In this document: positions 1 through 5,662 of the stretch, piece by piece
How positions within the stretch are numbered: the stretch's first letter is position 1
Layout of the letters: each line of letters opens with the position of its first letter
Origin: Bacteroidales bacterium UBA5537
Lineage (GTDB): Bacteria; Bacteroidota; Bacteroidia; Bacteroidales; Lentimicrobiaceae
Length of the DNA: 6,846 bases
Direction of reading: 5' to 3'
Assembly (NCBI GenBank): GCA_002426025.1
Contig: DINP01000035.1
Span: 104,053-110,898, forward strand
Position numbers and translations under genes: made by a program
The notes under the pieces: generated by a model
Databases searched by the model: none
Told to the model about the DNA's origin: nothing
What the model saw: only the letters and a program-made list of their open reading frames with translations

Positions 1-465
1 GGTTGCAATATGGATCCTCATCAGGCATATATGGTGATCCGTGGTGTAAAAACATTAGGTATCAGAGTGGAGCGTTCGCAGCAGAATGCTCTGAAAATTG
101 CACGTTTCCTCGAAAATCATCCCAAAGTTGAATGGGTTAAATATCCCGGACTCGAATCACATCCGCAGCACGAACTTGCAAAAACCCAGATGCAGGGCTT
201 TGGTTCCATAATCAGTTTTGAATTGAAAGGCGGATTAAAAGCCGGAAAAATGCTGATGGACAATGTTAACCTTGCTATTCTTGCCGTTTCGTTGGGTGGG
301 GTTGAAACACTGATTCAGCACCCTGCTTCCATGACCCATTCAAAAATGCCTGATGAAGCGAAACTTAAAGCTGGAATTACCAATGGGTTGGTAAGGTATT
401 CTGTTGGTATTGAAGATGTTGATGATTTGATCAGTGATCTTGAAGATGGTCTTTCAAAAGTTTAA
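1..465 (+). CDS. Methionine gamma-lyase-like PLP enzyme, C-terminal part (5' end outside window)
   Basis: The frame is open from base 1 and ends with TAA at 463-465. It gives about 154 residues, roughly the last 40% of a Cys/Met-metabolism PLP enzyme (usual length near 400). Visible family landmarks are MDPHQAYMVIRGVKTLGIRV near the start, YPGLESHPQHELAKTQM, then AVSLGGVETLIQHPASMTHS and GLVRYSVGIED. In this family the Arg of LVRYSVG (codon 394-396) binds the substrate carboxylate, and the Ser of the SLGG stretch also lies at the active site. The PLP-binding lysine would lie upstream, outside the window. Methionine gamma-lyase splits methionine into methanethiol, 2-oxobutyrate and ammonia in the cytosol. 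The QHPASMTHS segment fits lyases better than cystathionine gamma-synthase, but the residues that best separate these enzymes are missing, so cystathionine gamma-lyase or gamma-synthase remains possible. The ATG at position 10 is an internal Met, not the start. Family assignment is firm; exact reaction is moderate. Confidence 0.9.
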   Translation, partial: GCNMDPHQAYMVIRGVKTLGIRVERSQQNALKIARFLENHPKVEWVKYPGLESHPQHELAKTQMQGFGSIISFELKGGLKAGKMLMDNVNLAILAVSLGGVETLIQHPASMTHSKMPDEAKLKAGITNGLVRYSVGIEDVDDLISDLEDGLSKV

Positions 466-489
466 AACAGACCTTCATTAAATAATATT

Positions 490-535
490 TACAGCGGTGT
501 AATTGAAAAATTGCATCGCTGTATTGTTTATCTTT
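490..535 (+). terminator. Intrinsic terminator after the lyase gene
   Basis: Bases 490-504 pair with 509-523 to form a 15-bp stem with two G-U wobbles, closed by a GAAA tetraloop (505-508). The core is ACAGCG (491-496) against CGCTGT (517-522). A T-rich tail follows directly (524-535, TTGTTTATCTTT). The hairpin starts 25 bases after the lyase stop codon, so it most likely ends that transcript and separates it from the patatin gene. The tail is not a pure T-run, so its efficiency is uncertain. Confidence 0.7.
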
Positions 536-536
536 A
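529..536 (+). promoter_or_regulatory. Candidate Bacteroidota -7 box for the patatin gene
   Basis: TATCTTTA matches the Bacteroidota -7 consensus TAnnTTTG at all fixed positions but the last. It lies 38 bases before the ATG at 575, which would give a leader of about 30 bases. No convincing -33 TTTG sits at the usual 19-21 base spacing: the nearest TTG (511-513) is too close. The box overlaps the tail of the upstream terminator. This is inferred from motif and position only. Confidence 0.4.
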
Positions 537-574
537 CATATTCAATGTGATAATACAAGGTTGATTATAAAATC

Positions 575-2902
575 ATGAATTTGAGATTAATCCGTTTTAT
601 TGGCATTTTCGCTTTATTATTTGTTTTTGCGCTTGATTCCCATGCCCAGAAAGTGGGACTTGTATTAAGTGGGGGTGGAGCCAAGGGTCTTTCCCATATC
701 GGCGTAATCAAGGCGCTGGAGGAGGAGGGCGTACCTATAGATTATATTACCGGAACCTCAATGGGTGCTATAATTGGCGGGCTTTATGCAGCAGGTTATT
801 CGCCCGATGAAATGATAGAACTGGTTACCTCGCCTGAGTTTAGTTTATGGGTATCAGGGAAACTGGATTCAAAGTACTCCTACTTTTTTAAGCGGCCTGA
901 GCCCAACCCTTCCTGGGCAGACTTCAGGTTTCGTATTGATTCGATGTTAAAACCCAGCCTGCCTTCCAATATTGTTTCTCCTGTTTTAATGGATTTTGCC
1001 TTTATGAAAATATTTGCCGGGGCAGGAGCTGTTGCAGGCTATAATTTCGATAGCCTGATGGTGCCGTTCAGGTGCCTGGCTTCGGATATAGCCCTTTCAG
1101 AATCCGTGGTTCTTAGTGAAGGTGACCTGGGAAGTGCAATCAGGGCTTCGATGACTTTCCCGTTTTATTTCAGGCCGATTAGAATAGACAACAGATTACT
1201 CTTTGACGGGGGAATGTATAACAATTTCCCATCCGATATTATGCTCCGCGATTTTTATCCGGATATCATCATCGGAAGTCAGGCTGCTTCGAATTACGAT
1301 GAGCCGGATGCCGATAATGTGCTTTCGCAATTGCAGAACATGCTGATGATAAAAACCAGGTATTCAGTTTTATGCGATAATGGCGTACTTATTAAACCGA
1401 ATCTCAGAAAGGTTAGTGTAATTGACTTTTCCTATACCATTGAATTTATTGACAGCGGATATGTTGCAACAAAAAGGAAGATTCCCGAAATCAGGAAATT
1501 CTTTATCAAGAAAATGTCAAAAGCAGATTTTGATGCAAAACGAGCGGCTTTCAATAGCCGGAAACCTCCGCTGAAAGTTGGGAATTTCCTTATTACTGGA
1601 CTAAAAAGTGGTCAGTTTGAATATGTTAACAGGATACTTAGAAATAATATATTCAATGCTGCAAAGGCAGACAGTAAACTGAAGCCTGATGCGCTATCGC
1701 TCGAAAATATTGAACCGGAGTATTTTAAATTGCTTTCAGAAGATAAAATAGAGAGTATCTATCCGAAACTGGAGTACAATAAAGAATCAGGATTTTACGA
1801 TCTGATGCTGAACATAAAAAGTCAGAATCAGATGCAGGCTTCTGTTGGCGGAGCAGTAACTTCTAGTGCTGTTAATGAACTGTTTCTGCAGGTGAGCTAC
1901 AATGACTGGAACAAGCGCTCACTTGGGATGAAAGCAAATGCATATTTTGGCCGGTTTTATAATTCGGGCATGTTGGAAGGTCGGTTTGATTTTCCGACCC
2001 GTTTACCGTTTTTTCTCAGGGCTCAGTTTATTTTCAACAAATTCAACTTCTTTAAAACCAAGACTTTTTTCTTTGAGGATGAAGATCCTTTCTTTTTGGT
2101 TGAGCGTGATAATTTTCTCACACTGGCTGCCGGTTTCCCATTTACAAATGATGGTATAATTAATTTTGAGATACAAACTGGTACGAATCGGGATGATTAT
2201 TTTCAAACGAATGTTTATTCGCGGAGCGATACCCTTGATAAAACCATGTTTCAGTTTTTTACTACTGGAGCTTCCCTTGAAATCAACAACCTAAACCGTA
2301 AGGAATATCCGAGTGGGGGTGCCCGGTTTGCTCTCTCTTCCAAACTGGTATTCGGCAATGAGCAATACCGCCCGGGTAGCACCTCTCCACTCGATCACGA
2401 TATTGATAAACGACACACCTGGATTCAAGCCCAGCTTTCGTATGAAAACTATTTCCTTAAAGTAAACCGCTTCCATTTTGGCTTGTATTCTCAGATGCAT
2501 TTTTCGTCTCAGCAGTTTTTCAGTAATTATTCTTCAAGTATTCTCTCATCAGTTGCATTTCAGCCAATTCCTGAGAGCAGAATCAGGTTTATGCCACAAT
2601 TCAGGGCAAAGGGATTTCTGGCAATCGGCTCTAAAAATGTGTATTCTTTGTGGAAGAACCTTGATATAAGGCTCGATGCATACGTTTTTATGCCTACACG
2701 TGCCATTGAACAATTACCGGTAACCCGCGTCGCTGTTAGTGCTTCAGAAATAAAATTGTGGCCAATGGCTAACACCTCGATAGTCTATTTCAGTCCACTT
2801 GGGCCAATTAGTTTAAGCCTGAATTATTTCAATGGAGAAAAAGAACCATGGTCATTCTTCCTGAAGTTTGGCTACCTCATTTTTAATAAGCGTCCACTCT
2901 GA
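575..2902 (+). CDS. Patatin-like phospholipase with POTRA-like linker and outer-membrane beta-barrel (PlpD-type)
   Basis: This 775-residue protein begins with a signal peptide (residues 1-24, hydrophobic core IGIFALLFVFAL, likely cut after SHA). There is no lipobox Cys. The patatin domain follows (about 26-310). It has the oxyanion-hole loop GGGAKG at 33-38, the nucleophile elbow GTSMG with Ser62 (codon 758-760), and the catalytic Asp211 in DGGMYNNFP, so the Ser-Asp dyad is intact. Residues about 334-415 (from KVGNFLITGL) resemble a POTRA domain. Residues about 418-775 alternate aromatic and polar residues like a BamA/Omp85 barrel, and FFLKFGYLIF near the end fits a last strand. The family hydrolyses acyl esters of phospholipids. 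The barrel places it in the outer membrane, and in the related PlpD the barrel was proposed to export the patatin domain. Which face the enzyme occupies here is unknown. The ATG at 575 puts the signal peptide at the N-terminus; an AAGG at 557-560 is too distant to be a good RBS. The gene stands alone between a terminator and its own candidate promoter. Confidence 0.93.
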   Translation: MNLRLIRFIGIFALLFVFALDSHAQKVGLVLSGGGAKGLSHIGVIKALEEEGVPIDYITGTSMGAIIGGLYAAGYSPDEMIELVTSPEFSLWVSGKLDSKYSYFFKRPEPNPSWADFRFRIDSMLKPSLPSNIVSPVLMDFAFMKIFAGAGAVAGYNFDSLMVPFRCLASDIALSESVVLSEGDLGSAIRASMTFPFYFRPIRIDNRLLFDGGMYNNFPSDIMLRDFYPDIIIGSQAASNYDEPDADNVLSQLQNMLMIKTRYSVLCDNGVLIKPNLRKVSVIDFSYTIEFIDSGYVATKRKIPEIRKFFIKKMSKADFDAKRAAFNSRKPPLKVGNFLITGLKSGQFEYVNRILRNNIFNAAKADSKLKPDALSLENIEPEYFKLLSEDKIESIYPKLEYNKESGFYDLMLNIKSQNQMQASVGGAVTSSAVNELFLQVSYNDWNKRSLGMKANAYFGRFYNSGMLEGRFDFPTRLPFFLRAQFIFNKFNFFKTKTFFFEDEDPFFLVERDNFLTLAAGFPFTNDGIINFEIQTGTNRDDYFQTNVYSRSDTLDKTMFQFFTTGASLEINNLNRKEYPSGGARFALSSKLVFGNEQYRPGSTSPLDHDIDKRHTWIQAQLSYENYFLKVNRFHFGLYSQMHFSSQQFFSNYSSSILSSVAFQPIPESRIRFMPQFRAKGFLAIGSKNVYSLWKNLDIRLDAYVFMPTRAIEQLPVTRVAVSASEIKLWPMANTSIVYFSPLGPISLSLNYFNGEKEPWSFFLKFGYLIFNKRPL

Positions 2903-2973
2903 TTTCTGGACAATTTAATCCCTTTATTTCTCTCTGATTTGGCTCAAATTATGTCGTTACATGAAAATTTTAT

Positions 2974-2981
2974 TAACTTTG
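2974..2981 (+). promoter_or_regulatory. Exact TAnnTTTG promoter box ahead of the DUF349 gene
   Basis: TAACTTTG is a perfect match to the Bacteroidota -7 consensus TAnnTTTG and is followed by CAGCCC, a common flank of such boxes. Transcription would begin near 2988, leaving about 117 bases to the GTG at 3105 or about 186 bases to the ATG at 3174. The -33 region (about 2950-2956) has no clear TTTG. The match is seen directly; promoter activity is inferred. Confidence 0.6.
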
Positions 2982-3047
2982 CAGCCCTTATAAAGTAATG
3001 AACCTAAACAACTGAAATATAAACAGTCTGAATCCTGCCTCCCTCAA

Positions 3048-3086
3048 TTCCGGCCTTAAGGCCTTAACCGGAAATTCTTTTTAATT
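3048..3086 (+). promoter_or_regulatory. Terminator-like hairpin in the DUF349 leader (possible attenuator or sRNA 3' end)
   Basis: TTCCGG (3048-3053) pairs with CCGGAA (3068-3073). After a two-base CC bulge (3054-3055), TTAA (3056-3059) pairs with TTAA (3064-3067) around a GGCC loop. An alternative inner fold is the perfect palindrome GGCCTTAAGGCC (3052-3063). A T-rich run follows at 3075-3082 (TTCTTTTT), so the element has the form of an intrinsic terminator. It lies downstream of the box at 2974-2981 and upstream of both candidate starts of the DUF349 gene. It could end read-through from the patatin gene, attenuate the DUF349 message, or end a short RNA of about 95 bases. The sequence does not decide between these. 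Confidence 0.45.
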
Positions 3087-3173
3087 AAAGTGTAATACCC
3101 GGAAGTGGACATTAGTCCGGATGTGGAAGGAATGCTTTCTCAATCTATTATTAATCATTCATTTGAATCCCTG

Positions 3174-5471
3174 ATGAAAACGACAGATCAACCCAATCAA
3201 AATCCTGAAAACGTGAATCCTGTTCAGGATGAGAATGCACTTCCCGTTGAAGAAACGGTTGAAAACACTGAAATGGTAAAAGATCAGGCTGAAGCCGAGG
3301 TTGATGAAACTACCGAAATACCTGTAGCTACAGAACCGGAATCAGCAGAACCTGAAATGCTTGCTGAAGAAATTGCCCCGGTTACTGAAGAGCCTGAAGC
3401 TACAATTCCGGAAGTTGAGCAGCCTGACGAAGTTGTAGCAGAAGCCGAATATGTTACCAGCGAAGCAGGTGTTGAAGAAGTGGTTACCGTTGCAGAAGAG
3501 ACCAAAGCTGTGGTTTTAGAAATTGAAAAGACCGAAGAGGTTGCTGCAGAAGCCGAACAGATTACCAGCGAAACAGTTGTTGAAGAAGTTGCTGACGTTG
3601 CAGAGGAACCTGAGTCTTCCGTTTCAGAAGGTAAAGCTGAACCGGTTGCTGCAGAAGGTAAGGCTGATGAAACAGATGATTCTTCGGATGACGAAGATTC
3701 AGATGAGAACGAAGATCAGGACGATGATTCTGAAACGATTTTTGATAATCTGAGTCGAGAGCAACTGGTTGAAAAACTGGAGGCTCTGGTTGAAGATTCA
3801 AATGTGAATACAATAAAATCCTCGGTTGGCCTTATCAGACTTGCTTTTCTTAAACTGAACAAAGAGTTTAAGCAGGAAGCCTACGAAAAACTGGTTGCCG
3901 CCGCCGACGATACCGATGCTGATGCCCCTGCAGAAGTTCAGCAGGTTGAAGATGATGCTATAGAAGCGCGTTTTAAAGCCGCTTTCAACATATACAAACA
4001 GAATAAATCGAAGTTTAACGAGGAGCAGGAGCGGATTAAGATTAAAAATCTTGAAGCCAAGAATCAGATTCTTGAAGAACTGAAAGTGCTCATCAACTCA
4101 GAAGAGACCCTTAAGAAAACTTACGACGAATTTAAAACCCTGCAGGAGAGCTGGAAAACCATCGGAATGGTTCCGAAAGGTGAAATCAACAATCTCTGGC
4201 AGAATTACCATTTCCTTGTTGAGAAGTTTTTCGATAAAGTGAAGATCAACAAAGAGTTGAAAGATCTTGACCTGAAGAAAAATCTCGAAGCTAAAATGAT
4301 TTTGTGCGAGAAAGCCGAAGAGTTGCTGCTCGAAACATCGATTATAAAATCATTTAAGCAACTCCAGCAATATCATGAAGAGTGGAAGGAGATAGGACCT
4401 GTTCCACAGGATAAAAAGGATGAACTTTGGGAACGTTTTCGCAGTGCTACCGAGAAAATTAACGAGCGCCGCAGGGAGTATTACAATGAAATGCAGGAGA
4501 GTCTGGAGCAAAACCTTGCAGCCAAAGTTATCCTCTGCGAAAAAGCCGAACAACTGCTTGGAACCGAAAGTGATTCAATCAAAGCATGGCAGGATGTTAC
4601 TGCTCAGATTACCGAATTGCTGAAAATATGGAAAACCATTGGTCCTGCTCCCAAAAAGCAGAACAACGAAATCTGGGCAAGGTTTAAAACTTCACTTGAT
4701 GCTTTCTTCAATGCAAAGAAGGAGTATTTTAACAAGTTGAAAGAGCAGCAGATGCATAATTTCAACCTGAAACTCGATTTGTGTGTTCAGGCTGAATCTT
4801 TGCGCAGCAGCACCGACTGGAAAAATACCAGCCGCGAACTGATCAACCTGCAGAACGAGTGGAAAAAAGTTGGTCCGGTTCCGCGCAAGCAAAGCGATCG
4901 CATCTGGAAGCGTTTCAGGGCGGCCTGCGACGAATTTTTTACCGCCAAGTCTGAGTATTTCAAAAATGTTTCGGGCCACGAGGAAGAGAACATGAAGCTG
5001 AAACTCGATCTTATCGAAAAAGTGAAGGAGTTCGAAGTTGGTGAAGATCGCAATCAGGCCATTGAAACTCTGAAAGATTATCAGCGTCAGTGGATGGATA
5101 TCGGCCATGTTCCCATTAAGGAAAAAGAGAGGCTGCAAACCGAATTCCGGACCTTTATCAACAAGCATTTCGAAAAGCTGAAAATGGAATCCATTTCGAT
5201 GGGTGCCAACAACTATCGCAACCGTGTTGAACGCATGGCCAAAGATTCGCCTGATGCCGGAAGAGTAATCAGCAAGGAGCGGGGTTTTGTTCAGAGCAAA
5301 ATCCAGCAGTTACAGGATGAAATTAAAACCTGGGAAAACAATATCGGTTTCTTCGCGAAATCAAAAACTGCCAACCTGCTGAAACAGGAATTTGAGAAGA
5401 AAATTGAAAAAGCCAAGGAGGAAGTTGCCCTCCTCGAAGCAAAACTTAAGACGCTTCGCGATAACAATTAA
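3174..5471 (+). CDS. DUF349 five-repeat protein with acidic N-terminal region
   Basis: From the ATG at 3174 the protein has 765 residues and ends with TAA at 5469-5471. Residues about 17-190 are rich in Glu, Asp, Val and Ala, include a degenerate 36-residue tandem repeat (from 72), and end in a segment where 16 of 23 residues are acidic (165-187). Five DUF349 units follow, anchored by Trp327 (WKTIGMVP), Trp404 (WKEIGPVP), Trp486 (WKTIGPAP), Trp563 (WKKVGPVP) and Trp640 (WMDIGHVP). Their spacings are 77, 82, 77 and 77 residues. The last 65 residues or so are a Lys/Glu-rich coiled coil. There is no signal peptide or membrane segment, so it is probably cytosolic. The role of DUF349 is unknown to me and none is claimed. 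In-frame alternatives are GTG 3105 and ATG 3132. I chose 3174 because the frame opens only at 3096 and the hydrophilic sequence begins here; no start has a well-spaced Shine-Dalgarno. It appears monocistronic, with a promoter box upstream and a strong terminator downstream. Confidence 0.9.
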   Translation: MKTTDQPNQNPENVNPVQDENALPVEETVENTEMVKDQAEAEVDETTEIPVATEPESAEPEMLAEEIAPVTEEPEATIPEVEQPDEVVAEAEYVTSEAGVEEVVTVAEETKAVVLEIEKTEEVAAEAEQITSETVVEEVADVAEEPESSVSEGKAEPVAAEGKADETDDSSDDEDSDENEDQDDDSETIFDNLSREQLVEKLEALVEDSNVNTIKSSVGLIRLAFLKLNKEFKQEAYEKLVAAADDTDADAPAEVQQVEDDAIEARFKAAFNIYKQNKSKFNEEQERIKIKNLEAKNQILEELKVLINSEETLKKTYDEFKTLQESWKTIGMVPKGEINNLWQNYHFLVEKFFDKVKINKELKDLDLKKNLEAKMILCEKAEELLLETSIIKSFKQLQQYHEEWKEIGPVPQDKKDELWERFRSATEKINERRREYYNEMQESLEQNLAAKVILCEKAEQLLGTESDSIKAWQDVTAQITELLKIWKTIGPAPKKQNNEIWARFKTSLDAFFNAKKEYFNKLKEQQMHNFNLKLDLCVQAESLRSSTDWKNTSRELINLQNEWKKVGPVPRKQSDRIWKRFRAACDEFFTAKSEYFKNVSGHEEENMKLKLDLIEKVKEFEVGEDRNQAIETLKDYQRQWMDIGHVPIKEKERLQTEFRTFINKHFEKLKMESISMGANNYRNRVERMAKDSPDAGRVISKERGFVQSKIQQLQDEIKTWENNIGFFAKSKTANLLKQEFEKKIEKAKEEVALLEAKLKTLRDNN
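3387..3662 (+). repeat. Degenerate 108-bp in-frame tandem repeat in the DUF349 gene
   Basis: Two full units (3387-3494 and 3495-3602) and a diverging partial third (from 3603) encode a 36-residue repeat. Each starts EEPE- or EET-like, contains EV(V/A)AEAE, then TSE and VEEV, and ends VA. Units one and two agree at 20 of 36 residues by hand alignment. DNA identity is highest across 3429-3500 against 3537-3608. The third unit begins EEPESSVSEG and fades into the acidic run. The repeat is coding and lies wholly within the acidic N-terminal region. Confidence 0.7.
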
Positions 5472-5472
5472 C

Positions 5473-5509
5473 AAACAAAAACCGCCGGTAATTCCGGCGG
5501 TTTTTGTTT
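5473..5509 (+). terminator. Strong intrinsic terminator after the DUF349 gene
   Basis: Bases 5473-5488 pair perfectly with 5494-5509 in a 16-bp stem around a TAATT loop (5489-5493). The core is CCGCCGG against CCGGCGG, flanked by an A-run on the left and TTTTTGTTTT on the right. It begins two bases after the DUF349 stop codon. The A-run and T-run on either side would let it act on both strands, although no gene converges on it here. Confidence 0.93.
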
Positions 5510-5531
5510 TCAACAGATTCCTTTCTTTTTG

Positions 5532-5539
5532 TATCTTAG
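5532..5539 (+). promoter_or_regulatory. Candidate -7 box for the AsmA-like gene
   Basis: TATCTTAG matches TAnnTTTG at five of six fixed positions. It lies just after the DUF349 terminator and 123 bases before the ATG at 5663, giving a leader of about 115 bases. No good -33 TTTG is seen at normal spacing. The TTTG at 5503-5506 is too far away and is part of the terminator arm. The call rests on the motif and on the strong terminator upstream, which means the next gene needs its own promoter. Confidence 0.4.
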
Positions 5540-5545
5540 CTCTTG

Positions 5546-5563
5546 TTTGAACAACATTTCAAA
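5546..5563 (+). repeat. Perfect 6-bp inverted repeat near the predicted start of the AsmA-like transcript
   Basis: TTTGAA (5546-5551) and TTCAAA (5558-5563) form a perfect inverted repeat around a 6-base spacer. The repeat begins 7 bases after the candidate -7 box, about where transcription would start, so it could be a binding site for a dimeric regulator. In AT-rich intergenic DNA a 6-bp inverted repeat also arises by chance, so function is only a possibility. Confidence 0.25.
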
Positions 5564-5586
5564 TTTCATTCAGTTATTAATTCACT

Positions 5587-5604
5587 ACACTGCGCAATCA
5601 GTGT
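5587..5604 (+). repeat. Second 6-bp inverted repeat in the AsmA-like leader
   Basis: ACACTG (5587-5592) and CAGTGT (5599-5604) are perfect complements with a 6-base loop. In RNA this would be a small hairpin in the middle of the roughly 115-base leader. No T-run of terminator type follows. Apart from this, the other inverted repeat and the promoter box, the gap 5510-5662 shows nothing I recognise. Confidence 0.25.
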
Positions 5605-5662
5605 TTTACTGTTGTGGGGTTTGTTTTCAAGGAAAGTAAAAAGTTTATAAATCTATTTTGAT

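Noticed and set aside
10..12. ATG at position 10 as the start of the lyase gene
   Set aside because: The frame is open to base 1 and the residues before it (GCN) continue the family sequence. A protein starting here would lack the PLP-binding half.
2935..2951. Short inverted repeat ATTTG-GCT-CAAAT after the patatin gene, considered as a terminator
   Set aside because: The five-bp stem has a single G-C pair and no T-run follows, so it would not work as an intrinsic terminator.
3284..3813. Minus-strand and +2 frames across the acidic region (Ser/Ala/Thr-rich or Lys/Leu-rich products)
   Set aside because: The repeated GAA/GTT-type codons of the acidic segment leave other frames open. The odd compositions mirror those codons and are not evidence of genes.
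4692..5168. Minus-strand open frame of 158 codons inside the DUF349 gene
   Set aside because: It lies wholly opposite the conserved DUF349 repeats, its translation resembles no family I know, and no promoter or start signal supports it. It is a by-product of the codon use of the real gene.
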